From Ampullaceana balthica (taxonomy: Eukaryota > Mollusca > Gastropoda > Lymnaeidae), in contig CALYLW010000322.1 of assembly GCA_944989445.1 (NCBI GenBank), positions 527,723 through 591,722 on the forward strand: 64,000 nt of DNA, read 5' to 3'. The notes below the pieces were generated by a model. That model had not been told where the DNA came from, made no database searches, and saw only the letters and a list, made by a program, of their open reading frames with translations. The translations under genes and the position numbers were made by a program. Below, piece after piece: positions 1 to 13,100 of this stretch. Each line of letters opens with the position of its first letter. The stretch's first letter is position 1.

Positions 1-363
1 GTGTGCGGGTAATTCTACAAGACAAGTATGTTTTAAAGAAAAGTTTAATATATGAATTGAATAATCAATGTTATATAAAATGTTAAAACTTAAAATTGAT
101 TGAAAAATTATAACAATGTGTGACTTAGTTATTTTGAAGATTTTTGAAACCTCAATTAATAGCAAGAATTGTATAGACATCTTGTCATAGCCGTAAATAA
201 AATATCAATTACTTAAATCACTTATTAAAGTAGAATGCAGAAAGTTTTTTTTAAAAAAATATTTTTTTTACAAATTAAAAAAATGTTAAGATTTGCGATA
301 AAAGTATTGCAACAGTTAAGGTAATATTTTAATAGCATTTTAACAGTTCATCGTAGTTACCAA
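1..363. other. AT-rich stretch, no gene seen
   Basis: Only AT-rich DNA with short A and T runs is visible. No splice-bounded open frame, repeat or transposon end was recognised. Confidence 0.6.
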
Positions 364-590
364 TGTCATGTTGGTGGTAGAGAACAATGTCATGGTCGTG
401 GTAGAGAACAATGTCATGGTGGTGGTAGAGAACAATGTCATGGTGGTGGTAGAGAAAAATGTCATGTTGGTGGTAGAGAACAATGTCATGTTGGTGGTAG
501 AGAACAATGTCATGGTGGTGGTAGAGAACAATGTCATGGTGGTGGTAGAGAACAATGTCATGGTGGTGGTTGAGACCAAAGTCTTGATGG
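364..590. repeat. 24-bp minisatellite, about 9 copies
   Basis: Tandem unit of 24 bp with the core TGGTGGTAGAGAACAATGTC. The period is a multiple of three and the unit lacks stops in several frames, so it gives open frames on both strands (VVVENNVM on +, HHHDIVLY on -). These have no domain and no codon bias and are read here as by-products of the repeat. Confidence 0.95.
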
Positions 591-1365
591 TTGTGGTATT
601 TAAAACTGTGTTCATTCTTATTTATTATCATCGCATTTCTTTGTACTGTTTTGTTAAAGGTGACGTTTCTAATGCCCTCGTTATTATTTGTGACTTCTTA
701 TTAATTCTTTCTAAATTTTTGTATTACAGCTTGTATATATAGTGTAATGTCAAAACCGTGTAAGTAACTTAACCAAAAAGAACATTTACATTGTACAACC
801 CCTCCAACAGTCGACTCTTGTGTTACAATCAGTTGGAGGTATTTTTGTAATAATAACAATAATTTCATAATGTATATAGCGTTGTACTCCAATAAAACCC
901 ACTAGGCTCACAAAGCTGTACATGCAGATAGGAATACAAATTGTTACCAATTCATTCAATGTAAAACAAAAATATTCTAAAGCAACATATATGAAATTTA
1001 CGGTGCATGTAAGCCAAGTTTATGATTTAAAGAAATGTTTGAAAGTAGTTTATTTAATTTTGATAGTAAAGTTTGAAGAGATGTTTGGTAAGGTAGGAAG
1101 GTCATGGGTCAGTTTATAAACAATTCCTGCTTTTTATGGGTAGCCAATGGTGTCAATAAATAAGTGGAGTTTTATTTTCCTTAATTACTAGCCTTGAATT
1201 TTGAGATTCCTGTTGCTTTTCAATGTAGTGTTTTGGCGAACCTGAAATAAGAGAATTACAATAATGGAGACGAAAGAGAGCAAGAATACAGACAAGAGTT
1301 ATTGTGGCAATAACTGATAAATAGTGACATATTGAGCTGAGCTGAGGTTAGGTAGTGTATGCGGG
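591..1365. other. AT-rich stretch, no convincing gene
   Basis: No domain-bearing frame was found. A short acceptor-like site (CCTCCAACAG near 810) is followed by fewer than 12 open codons, too little to call an exon. Confidence 0.5.
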
Positions 1366-1694
1366 TGACAGATGTGTAGGCATGCTGACAAATGTGTAGG
1401 CAGGTGACAGATGAGTAGGCAGAGTGACAGATGTGTAGGCAGGGTGACAGATGTGTAGGCAGCGCGACAGATGTGTAGGCAGAGTGACAGATGAGTAGGC
1501 AGAGTGACAGATGTGTAGGCATGGTAACAGATGTTTAGGCAGGGTGACAGTTATGTAGGCAGGGTGACAGATGTGTCGGCAGGCTGACAGATGTGTAGGC
1601 AGGATGACAGATGTGTAGGCAGGGTGACAGATGTGTGGGCAGGGTGACAGATGTGTAGGCAGGATGACATATGTGTAGGCAGGGTGACAGATGT
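1366..1694. repeat. 20-bp minisatellite, about 16 copies
   Basis: Unit GACAGATGTGTAGGCAGGGT with scattered substitutions. Because 20 is not a multiple of three, the minus-strand frames through it cycle reading phases. Confidence 0.95.
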
Positions 1695-1845
1695 GGGGGA
1701 TACAGTTATTAGTAGACATGTTGTCAGAAATAATGTAGCCAAGATTCCTGGTTCATGTTATGAACTGTAAGTCTGAACTATCTACCTGAAAAGATGTTGG
1801 TAGAGACAATTAAATATGTCATGTATTGGTACAAAAGAGGAGTTA

Positions 1846-2190
1846 TTGTAAGTGTATGGAGATGTTATTGTAAGTTTATGTAGATGTATTGTAAGTGTAT
1901 GTATATATGTTATTGTAATTGTAAATAGATGTTATTGTAAATGTATGTAGATGTTATTGTAAATGTATGTAGATGTTATTGTAAATGTATGTAGATGTTA
2001 TTGTAAATGTATGTAGATGTTATTGTAAATGTATGTAGATGTTATTGTAAATGTATGTAGATGTTATTGTAAATGTATGTAGATGTTATTGTAAATGTAT
2101 GTAGATGTTATTGTAAATGTATGTATATATGTTATTGTAATTGTAAATAGATGTTATTGTAAATGTATGTAGATGTTATTGTAGTGTATT
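1846..2190. repeat. 22-bp minisatellite, about 15 copies
   Basis: Unit of 22 bp with the core TTATTGTAAATGTATGTAGA. The centre (about 1920-2130) is nearly homogeneous and the edges are degenerate, which is typical of array growth from the middle. Confidence 0.93.
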
Positions 2191-2720
2191 TAGGTGTTAG
2201 TGTAACCATATGTTGATGAATGAAAGTGGGTCCGTCAATCTCAAGGGGTAAAAATGTATTATCCCAACCAAATTGAAAGTGGTTATCATTTATTACTTTT
2301 AATTAGTTAAATTAATCATTCTTTTAAATCCCCGATAGTTAAAATAGTCCTTAACGTAATTCCCGACAGTGAAAGTTGTCATTTTATTGACTTCTGAAAG
2401 TGAAAGTGGTCATTTGTTATACCCCCGAAAAGTTTTATTGGTCATTTTAGTGAACAGGAAAATAAATATTTGACAATTTTAAAAAAAAATCATTTTTCAA
2501 TGAATTTCAAACCCACTTTTCTTAATGGACTATAGGTTCCTGTTCCTATACAAAATATATTATCATATTATCCGCACTCAAGTTTGGCTCAATATTTAAT
2601 CAACTCTAAAATTTGGGCTCAATATTTAAACAATCATATAGTTTCGTTCAGTATTTGATCAACGTTGTAGTTTTGGCACAATATTTGATCAAGATTCGCA
2701 CTCACAAAATTTTTCATCAG
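2191..2720. repeat. degenerate short repeats before a candidate exon
   Basis: From about 2222 to 2450 there are loose copies of a motif with GAAAGTG..GGTCATTT and CCCCGA. From 2583 to 2695 there are about four copies of a roughly 31-bp unit with TTTGGCTCAATATTTAATCA, ending directly upstream of the acceptor at 2720. Confidence 0.6.
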
Positions 2721-2818
2721 ATGAGAGAAGACCTGTTTGCGCTGGCCCGGAGACAGAATTATCTGAGGGAAGCTGTTTTAGATACTTCAACATATCAACT
2801 TTATCTTCCATGGCAGAG
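2721..2818 (+). CDS. candidate N-proximal exon of the first Ig gene
   Basis: A 98-bp segment between an acceptor (TTTTTCATCAG) and a donor (GAG|GTAATT). Read in from phase 1 it is open, begins ERRPVCAGPETELSEG, contains an N-glycosylation-like NIS, and ends phase 0 in SSMAE. That phase matches the candidate exon at 12064, which starts phase 0. A second frame starting with ATG at 2721 is also open (MREDLFALARRQNYL) but ends phase 2 and hits a stop when joined to 12064. No family is recognised. If the joining is right, the intron between the two exons holds the 7.3-kb hAT/LTR nest. Its place in the gene is inferred from phase only. Confidence 0.4.
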
Positions 2819-5800
2819 GTAATTTCATTATCATAATATTTGAAGAAAACATTTTGACGAGAAAATCTAATTCGTGGTTTAAAAATCGTGGGCTGGTTAT
2901 GCTGTCACTTATAGAGGTATTTATTCTACTTGTCTGATAAAATTTATTTGACTGATACATCCATGAAAATTGCTTATTGATACATCCGTGATAATTATTG
3001 ATTTATATATCTAAGATAATTTATTGAATGATACTTCAATGTTAATATTCTGACACATATTTTCCTATTTTATTGACTGACAAGCAAAATACCCGTGCGC
3101 TGCAGTGGAAATGTAGGATTTCAGTTAGTATTGAGAATCCGCGTACCAAATTTGTGAAACATGGGACCATAAGTATAAAGACCGTTGGAATGATTCGAAT
3201 TTTGTGACTTAAAGTGGCGTCATACCCACGAAATTAGTAGATTTTTTACGTTCATCGTTTTCGATTAGCGCAGGAAGCTGCTTACCAAGTTTCGTAAGGA
3301 TGGGCTAAAAATAAGAAATTTTAATATTGCAAATATTTTCGATGTTTAAGTCCTTTACGCTTAGAATTTTGAAATGAAACCTGCTTAACTTTTGGACACA
3401 TTTTGTGCTATAGCCGCTAAATATGTTTTATCAAAAATCTTATGTACCAAATTTTGTCGAGAATCATAAATTGTACTCAGAACCAGTGTCGTCACTAGGG
3501 GTGGCGGGGGGGGGCGGGCCGCCCCGGGTGACACCCATCAAGGGGTGACACCCGAGCCTAAAATTGTACTGTGTACGATTTTATGTCAGAAAACAAAAGA
3601 TGACAATTTTTTTAATCTAGAAAGAAATTAAGAAATACAATGAAATACGTTAAACACGAACATTCTTATTAAAAAATATCAGTTAACTTGCAATAATAAA
3701 ACAGTCCCAACACACGAACAACATTAAAACAAATTAGGAAAAAAAGAAAAGAAATAGTCGCAGGAGAGAGATCTTTCAAAAAGGCTGGAATGAAAGAGGC
3801 AATGTCTTCTGTTTTAAAGGAAATAAAGCCATTTGGGCTTGGACACACCGACAGCATGAACGAATCCCACCTCACGACTCCCTCCACCACAGTGGGGTGG
3901 GGGGAATACGAATTTTATCACCCCCCCCCCACATGAAAAAAAATCAAAAGATGGGGTTTCTTTGTTGATGTTTTTCTTGAGGAAAATTATGATTTCAATG
4001 TTATTGAGTTAATATTTTTATATATATATTTATTAAAGGCGTGAAAGCATAGATATGCATGTTTATATACAGGTAGTCCTCCGGTTACGACGGTCCCATC
4101 CCGACTTACGCTGTTTAGTGCTTACGAACGCGCCCCCGTAAAGAATAGTATTACGCGTTATTCCGTATTTTAAAAAAATTTCATAAGGTAGCGAATTCTT
4201 TTCTCTTTTTGAAATAACAAAAATTTTTGAAAAATATGTATGATTATCATTTTAACCTACAACTTTCGTTTGCGAATTTTTCAAATGGCGAAGTTTTCAA
4301 TCAAGTCAATAAAGCTGAGTAAGCTTACAAGTTCCTTTGCAATGCTCATTAGAGAGAGCATATTCAGCCTTTTTCGTCCCATGCAAATTCTAACTCATTA
4401 TATATTCTTTTCAACTTTGAAAAGGATCGCTCTCAGCTGCAGTTTGATGTCATCATTGAAAGATAGATGCGAAGTGCGATGTGTACATTTGGGAAGGACT
4501 GTGTGAAATATAGCTCATTCAAAAGCAGCAAAATTTTTAGCTCTGTGCAAGTTTTTTGAGTTTCGCTTTGTGCTAATTACTTTTCCTTACCCTGAGCCTG
4601 GGGCTGGACAATAACTTTTTTAAGAGTTCTGAAAATTGGACTAATTCTGAAGGTAAGCAGTCTTCGAAATCACTCATGAACCTACATGTGGAAGAAAATC
4701 AGAAGCCCCGAGCCTAGTGCTCTTTGTGGGTCTTCTCAGAAGACCCCCTTAGCCATCTGGCCACCAAAGGGGCGTAACAGCTGAGGAACCCCCAACCCAA
4801 AAAAAAAGCGGTCGCTTCTGAAGCGGCCACTTGGGCATCCAGGACATACAGTCGAAGATGCCTCCCACTAAGTTGCCCTCACAAGGAGGTGGTTGAATTT
4901 CCTACTACGACCCGCTACCACTTTGGCGCCATCCCGGCAAAGCACACGGGTCTCCATGGTTAGGACCGCCGCAGACCGGGGGATCATCAAAGACCTACCT
5001 AGGGTGCAACCCCCACTGGAATGTTTCCTCAGAGCTGGCGTTCAATGCGTTCTTCACGGCACTTTTTGCTTATCCGTAATGGCGCTCCTGGCCCTAAACT
5101 GGCACCGCTCGATGGCGTTGCTAGTAAATTGAGGGGGGCGAAACGGTTGCTTCTTCGACACCTTCTTCGAAATCACTTGAATGTTCTTCCATTAACTTGG
5201 CTGCTGCCCATCGGGTGGCGAAAGTGCTGAGCTCAGTTAGGTTTGTAAGAAAGCCAAATTTCTCATGGATGTATTTATATGCACCTAACCAATGTTGTAG
5301 GGCTTAAGAAAGTTTGTCAATGATTACCAGAAATACCTCAATCTTGATTTTTTTTTCCAGGAGAATACTGTTTTGTTGATGTCCCTTTATCAAACTGACG
5401 CTTTCTTTTTTGTTTAATAGTATTGAAGATTGTTTACACTGTTTTTACCACGGACTTTTCCTTTCAATTGTCTTCATAGGAATAAAATTAAATTAATAAA
5501 TGCTATTTTTTTTAACAAACTCAATGATAGACTTCCTTTCTAAAATTGTTTCCCAAATTTCAAGTAAAATAGCGACTTCCAGTTGTTTAATTTCCTTTAG
5601 AAATCCTTCTTCTTCAAGTCGGCAGTCACGTGGCTGATTTTCATTCGTTGCTAATTCTTCTAGTGCTGCGATATTCTCATGGTATGAGCTATTAACAGAC
5701 CTTACAGCATAATGTCAGGCTGACCATCTTGTGTCAGACAAGGCTTTGTTAGCATGTATCAATTTCATATGTTTTTGAAGTACCTGTCAACGATGAGTAG

Positions 5801-8800
5801 ATGCAACAAGTCGGGTATAAAGATTTTGCAGAAGACAAATAAATCTGACCGCAGTAGGACAACCTGCTGCTCTTTTCCCAGCCAAATTAAAGGAATGAAC
5901 TGTGCACGGTACATAATGAGCTACAATGCACTTCTCACGAAGAATAGCCTGGTTTCCGTTATACTTCCAACTCATTTGCAGCATTGCCGTATGACTGTCC
6001 AAGGCATTTCAGGGATTCGTACAAACATAATGGCCTGCATCTTTATTATACACTATAATTCATAAAAAGTTTGGGGGCCCTTAAATTATTGGGGGCTGTC
6101 ACATCTGATTAACATAATTTTGTGACGTAAGGTCACGTGTACAAGAGACACGGGAAGAAAGGAGCATTTCTATTGGTTGAAAGTGTTGGGCGAAGAGTGG
6201 TGTGTAGACTTCCGACAGGGAAGGATGTTTAGTGAATAACTCAAAATTTCCACGTTATATTACCTCAAATGATTCTTATGTGTACAATATATATATATAT
6301 ATATATATTAAAGTTGTTTTGGATAAACGAATTCTTCAGTGAATTATTGTACACAAGATTAATTACTGTGAGAACGCCTACATAGAAAGAGAAATATAAA
6401 GTTATATAGTTACATTGGTGCAGAAGTAAAAGTTCTATGTGAACACAATGAAAGAGGTTTCGTGGAAATAAGTATTGGATATTTCCAAAAAAAGGAAAGT
6501 ATTCTTTAAAATAAGAAATCATAACAGCTATAGTATTTTTTGAATATTCAAGTTCGTAAGAAGCTGTGAATAAACTTTTGTGGTTCAATGAAAATACAAG
6601 AAGATTTCAAAATGGCGGCATAATCGGCACGTGTCCGCAGTGTATAAAACTGGATCAGACTAGTTGGTTCTACGTCACATTCGACGACAGTACAAGCATA
6701 CTACACAGTACTGGAATCTGGGTCGTGTAGGCTTACTGAATGGTGACACACGGTGAACAGATATAGGTCGTGACGTCAACAGGCTCAGTGCTAGTTGATT
6801 CCAGGAAATATTTGTAAACATAACATCGAACCGAGAAGCTATGGACTATTAAATGTGTTGGTGTGAATTATAAATAAAGAAACGGAATTTTTATCCATTC
6901 ATTGTGTGAAGAGTTTGATTATCGCAATTTTGGATTGATGGAGTGAACTAAATTGTTTAAAAACTACTCAAAAATTGAAATTTTAACCAAGTGACTTTTA
7001 TTCAAAACGATCGGACCATTTAATATATTTTGTCAATCTGAGGGAGCGTATATATAAAGTATACTAAAGATCCCGTGTGAGGATTCTTTTGTTGTCTCAC
7101 CTTGTCAATAACTAGATTTCATGGTTTAGACGTGTCACTTATTTGAACTTAACATTTTGAATTCAAGATATTTCATTTGGACGATTTATAACTTTATCAA
7201 TATATATCCATACATTCCTTACCGAATTGCTAGATTCATATTATTCAATCAAACAAAACATGGATTACTACGAAAGATTCACCGCCATAGCTAAAGAGAT
7301 GGGACTAAAAGGAAAAGAAATGAGAGATTTCATTGAAGAAAAAGTTGCTGAAGAAAAAGAAAATCAAAGAATAGCTGAAGAAAAAGAACAGCGAATAAAA
7401 GCTGAAGAAAAAAAAATCAAAGAGAAGCTGAAGAAAAAGCAAGAATAGCTGAAGAAAAAGAACAGCGAAGAAAAGCTGAAGAAAAAGAAAATCAAAGAGA
7501 AGCTGAAGAAAAAGCAAGAATTGCTGAAGAAAAAGCAAGAATTGCTGAAGAAAAAGAGATGCAAAGACTCATAGTAAAAAGAGAAATTGAACAACTTGCA
7601 GTCGATAAGTTAAAATTACAAAGGGAGCGAGACAGTAGTGGCCACAATCCTGGTGATGAAACAAATAGAAGGTCAGCACCAAGGGATACCATCAAAGTAA
7701 GAAAATATGATAGCCAAAAAGAAAAAATGGATGTTTATCTGGATTATTTCGAATCCATAATGTTTATGAAAGGCTATAATGAAGAAGATTGGCCAGCACA
7801 ACTGATGACTCAATTAACTGGAGAAGCATTTGAAGCTTATAACAGTATAGCCAAAGAAGACAAAAGCATATATAAGAATGTCAAAAAGGCACTTCTGTGT
7901 CATTTTGGAAAGTCAGAAAATGATTATAGAAGAGAATTTCGTGAAATGAGAATCAAGATGGACAAAGATCCACAGATCATAGTACATGAAGCACAAGTCA
8001 AACTAACAAAATGGCTGGAACTGACAGCAATAGATACGAGCAATCCAAAGGCCATAATAGACATGGTGTTAATTGACAAGTTTTTAGAAAATGCAACACC
8101 AACCCTATTCACATATTTGACTGACAAGAAAGTTCGTACTCAAGCAGAGCTAACAAATGCATTACGAACATTCAAAGACTCTCATCCGAATGTGGAAATG
8201 GATAAGAGACAAGACATATTTGCAGCAATACAAATTAAAAGTCAAGAAAAAAGGCAAGGTATGAGAAACCAGAGTCTGCCAAACCAAGGCAACAGACAAA
8301 CTATTTGCTGGTACTGTAACAAGCCAGGACACATGGCGAAGCAGTGTTACCACAATAAAGGACAACCAAATAGGGTGCCACCTTATGGCAGCCCTATAAG
8401 AAAGAAAACAGAAGAAAAATCAAGACAAGAGCACTTTGAAAACAAAAGTAGCCAAGCATGGAAAGAAAAATATCATAATTCCAAACATAGAGATTATGAT
8501 CAAGATAGACAATTATGTAGAGGAAAATATAATCACAATTCCAGACATAGAGATTATGATCAAGATCGACAATCATGGAGAGCAAAATATAATCATAATT
8601 CCAGACATAGAGATTATGATCAAGAAAGATAATCATGGAGAGAAAGAAATAATCATAATTCCATAAATAGAGATTATAATGAAAGCAGAAGATCATGGAG
8701 AGGCAAATACAATTTTGACTCCAGAAAAAGAAATTATGATCAATCAATTCAATCATGGAGAAAGAATGAAAACCAAGACATGAATGATAGAAAAATAATA

Positions 8801-10100
8801 AAGTTAAATCGAGCACAGACAGAAACTAGTGACATTTTAGCCACTATAAAAAATCAAGTATATGATAAAAGAAATGAAGACCACAGTAGCAGAGAAAGAG
8901 ATGGTACTAGTGAATCTGAAACCATTTGTGTGAAATCATCTGAATTAGGAAGAACAATTGGTTGTGTATTAAGCCAAATCAAAAACTTTACAGATAGAGA
9001 CAATATTTTTCAGATAATAGTTTCTGACAGTGACTCATCTGTTCCAAATTCTATTGAATTATCTGGAAGCAAAAATGACATCTCAAAAGCTAAGCAATTT
9101 ATTCAAGATGCTGGAATTGAAATTATGAATGAACATAATCGAAGTCATGGTTGGTGAATTATTGAACATTTCACAGTCTGAAGAAACATTCAAAGCCCAG
9201 CGATTTGAATTCATACTCGTCAACTGAAGAATGACTGTATTGAACTAGGCTATGCTATTAGCCGACTACAAATTTGACATTAAACCTGTGAAGGGAAAGG
9301 ACAATGTGGTTGCAGACATATTAAGTAGAATGACAATAAATAAAGACACTCTGTGAACTCCTAACTGATAAAACCAGAGACTGTATTAAAAAGACATTCT
9401 GTGAATTACTAAATGATAAAATAAGAGACTGTTTTAACATTAGTCTGTGAATTCCTAAAGGATACAAACAGAGACTGTAGTTATATTAATATTTTTATTT
9501 GTTGAACAATGGACAAGGAACAGTGTTTGAATTCCATTGGATTATTAGTTATTTTTAATAATATTGAGTGTTTAAATGTTTTAATTACACAAAATTACAG
9601 ATGTGTTTAAAAGTCCATTTTCATTTTTTCAGCACAGGTAGACGGCTGCAGTCCTACAGATTTTTTCTCATTATTTCTTATGTTAAGACTGTTGCAGTTC
9701 TACAGATTTTTTCTCATTATTTCTTATGTTTAGACTGATGCAGTCCTACAGATTTTTCTTATTGATTTTATATCCAGAAGTTGAATGTAAGAAAATGAAT
9801 GTTCATTGATGATAAATATTTGAAAAGTGAATATAGATATAGATTGATTTGATTTTATGAAGACCAAAAATGTTGTATTTCATAAACATTTTTTTTTGAA
9901 GGATGGGGGTGAATGTCACATCTGATTAACATAACTTTGTGACGTAAGGTCACGTGTACAAGAGACGCGGGAAGAAAGGAGCATTTCTATTGGTTGAAAG
10001 TGTTGGGCGAAGAGTGGTGTGTAGACTTCCGACAGGGAAGGATGTTTAGTGAATAACTCAAGATTTCCACGTTATATTACCTCAAATGATTCTTATGTGT

Positions 10101-10135
<35 letters not shown>

Positions 10136-13100
10136 GTTGTTTTGGATAAACGAATTCTTCAGTGAATTATTGTACACAAGATTAATTACTGTGAGAAGGC
10201 CTACATAGAAAGAGAAATGTAAAGTTATATCGTTACATGGGCTTTTGCCCATTCAGTACCCCCCCCCCTTTTTAATCCGCCATAGGGTGGGGGGATTCCA
10301 TGCATCTGTGACGATGTGGTACGAGGCGGGGGGTTTTAAAGAAATGTGACGTCACATCAAAATCGCGAAACTTTAAATAAAAGTTCCATTTAAATATTTG
10401 ATTGTTTACCATTTATTTAATTAGGTTTTCAATGACTTCACGCGTGTTACGATATTACAGTGCAGACTTACTCTAAATACATATTTAAATGACAAAAGAT
10501 AATTAGCAATATGCTAATTTTTATTGAGAAAATACGGCTTGGGGGAGGGGTGTCAAAGCTTTGTGACGTCATATCGTAAAAAAGGAATGGGGTCCAAGTT
10601 TTTGTGACAAAGTATGACGCTGGTGGAGGGTGGGGTAAAAATCGGCAACCTCGCGTGACGTCATTTATGGACGGCGCCTTCAGTCGTGAAGGGGTGACAC
10701 CATGAGCTACCGCCCCGGGTGACACCAACCCTAGTGACGCCTCTGCTCAGAACCCTTCGCGGGTGTGTACTCAGCACATTTCTAAACATTCTTTGATCAG
10801 TGGCTGAAATACTATTCATAAACTTTATATAAGAAAAAATAAATAATTTTTAAGGGTCCCAGCGTCCAATATCTGAAACATGTAAATTTCAAAGACCTGA
10901 TGATTTAAATCTGGATCATGATGGATATACTTATTGGTCAATATTTGTCACGGCTGTGTAAAATTAAACTAGGAATGAAATGACATTAGGGGCCCCGGGA
11001 CAAAACAGTGCAAGATGTAAAATTCGAAGGTCCATTACCCAGTAGCCACATTTTAAAATATCTTTCATTTATCTCATGTTAAGAACATGGCACTTTTGGG
11101 CCCCAGGCCCCTAAAAAGTAATCGTTTTAAAACATTATATGCCAAAAGCTTTTGTTGGAACGCACTCAACAACTTCCTAAGCTTTCATGGCTATTGGATT
11201 AATACAATAATATTTATACCACTTACATAATTTTAAAAATACATCAAGGCCCCAATGAGTGGTAATTTTTACATTTATTTTCGCCAACTATCATTGTGAG
11301 AGTGTACTTAACAACTTCACAAATTGTCTTATGCTTCTACCTACATGGGAAATTGGAGAAATAGTGATGAGTCAGTCAGTCAGTCAGTCAGTCAGTCAGT
11401 CAGTCAGTCAGTCAGTCAGTCAGTCAGTCAGTCAGTCAGTCAGTCAGTCAGTCAGTCAGTCAGTCAGTCAGTCAGTCAGTCAGTCAGTCAGTCAGTCAGT
11501 CAGTCAGTCAGTCAGTCAGTCAGTCAGTCAGTCAGTCAGTCAGTCAGTCAGTCAGTCAGTCAGTCAGTCAGTCAGTCAGTCAGTCAGTCAGTCAGTCAGT
11601 CAGTCAGTCAGTCAGTCAGTCAGTCAGTCCAGTCAGTCAGTCAGTCAGTCAGTCCAGTCAGTCAGTCAGTCAGTCAGTCAGTCAGTCAGTCAGTCAGTCA
11701 GTCAGTCAGTCAGTCAGTCAGTCAGTCAGTCAGTCAGTCAGTCAGTCAGTCAGTCAGTCAGTCAGTCAGTCAGTCAGTCAGTCAGTCAGTCAGTCAGTCA
11801 GTCAGTCAGTCAGTCAGTCAGTCAGTCAGTCAGTCAGTCAGTCAGGGCTTTGCCTTTTATTAGTAAAGATTCACCAATGACAATTAATTAGAGTGATACT
11901 CTCATATAGCAATTTTGTTGACCAATAACTTGAATGACAATGAGAAAAGGATGGTATAGGGAAACATATTTTAAAACTAGTATAGGGAGATATTTGTGGT
12001 CTGGTAATGTTTTGTAACAAACTGCCACTGTGATAAAATGTTACATTCTTTTACAATTTACAGGAAATGTGCAAATACAATGATGCAGTTTTAGCTGCCT
12101 TTAAATCCTTGAGCCAGATGCAGAACATATTTAAAGAATTGAGAGACAGACAATCTGGTCAGTGTAAGCTTCAACAGCATTGCAATTACTATTACATATA
12201 TTATGGTATTGTTTCAGTTCAGACTAACATATGCCACCTAAATCTATTACTGCAATAGGACTTGTTGTCATAATATAGCGCAAATCTATTAATAAAACTA
12301 TACGGGTCTTTTTATGGACGAATTTCATAACAATGTAATTAAAGATACGAGTCAATAGGTAAATGTAGGTATATTGAGAAGGAAGTATCTTTTAAGCTAT
12401 TTGTTAACTCTTTGATAACTTAAGACAGCTTATTGGACTTGAAAAAGGAAAAACAGTTTGGTAATTTTACTATGCTAACAATTTTTAGAACATAGTGATT
12501 CTATTTTATTTATGCATTAAACATTGTTTCGATAAAATGTAATCTAAAAATACAACATTACTAATCGAGCTATGACGTATTCCGGTTTTAGAAATGACTA
12601 ACCCTATTGCATCCTTTTCACGATATTTTGAATTCACATAACTCAAAAATTGAATATTTGTTTTTGTTTGTTTGTTTGTTGTTGTTTTTTTTTGTTTTTT
12701 TTTGTTTTTTTTTCTAATAGTATATTTAGCTTTTTATCAAGGTTACTTTTAAGTCAGTAAGCAAAATATTGTTTGAAAACTAATTGTGTGGCTCACAAAA
12801 AAAATCTATATATTATTCATATATCATTTTATTATTACGATTTCGTTTCCGGTTAGTTTCAGTTTAGTCAGTCACCTATACAATGTATTATTAGTAATTT
12901 TCTGGTCAGTTTGGTTTGGGGTCAGTACTCTAAATCATTTATGATTAACTTTTTCTTTATTTCTGGCTAGTTTGGGTGGGGGCCGTTAATCAACCTACGT
13001 CACCAAGCTTCAGATGGAAGGCCAATAAAAAGTTATTAAGACCTGATTCGCCAATGTGGTCCAAAGAACCGACCAGCAAAGACGGACAAGACACCTGTCT

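Larger units (their letters stand above)
6097..10237 (+). mobile_element. LTR retrotransposon (Ty3/gypsy-type), pol-deleted, inserted in the hAT element
   Basis: Two direct repeats of about 320 bp (6097-6415 and 9914-10237) start TGTCACATCTG and end GTTACA. They flank a primer-site-like TGG start, a gag frame with CCHC knuckle, a short RNase H remnant, and a purine-rich tract before the right repeat. GGGC flanks both sides (6093-6096 and 10239-10242), giving a 4-bp target duplication if the repeats end ACAT (GGGGC versus TGGGC if 5 bp). The two LTRs differ by about six substitutions plus the AT-run length, so insertion was fairly recent. Protease, reverse transcriptase, most of RNase H and integrase are missing, so the copy is non-autonomous. 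Confidence 0.88.
3484..10745. mobile_element. hAT-type DNA transposon, nested composite, 8-bp target duplication
   Basis: The left end reads CAGTGTCGTCACTAGGG. The right end, reverse-complemented, reads CAGAGGCGTCACTAGGG. Both continue into related GTGACACCC/CCCCGGG-rich subterminal sequence. The flanking octamer CTCAGAAC occurs at 3476-3483 and again at 10746-10753, a perfect 8-bp target duplication as expected for the hAT superfamily. Inside lie a decayed transposase (4238-6060, minus strand), a GC-rich insert, and a complete LTR element (6097-10237). Without the LTR element the hAT copy is about 3.1 kb. A segment near 10270-10302 resembles the end of a second hAT family (also seen at 58582), so the element may itself be a nest of two hATs. 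Confidence 0.85.

Noticed and set aside
4893..5230. + strand frames as a gene
   Set aside because: They lie in the GC-rich insert and antisense to the decayed transposase; no domain.
8394..8816. Minus-strand 140-codon frame
   Set aside because: Shadow of the repeated Arg/Tyr-rich part of gag.
11259..11891. SQSV-repeat protein
   Set aside because: A tetranucleotide repeat gives the same peptide in all three frames; no start context or flanking domain.
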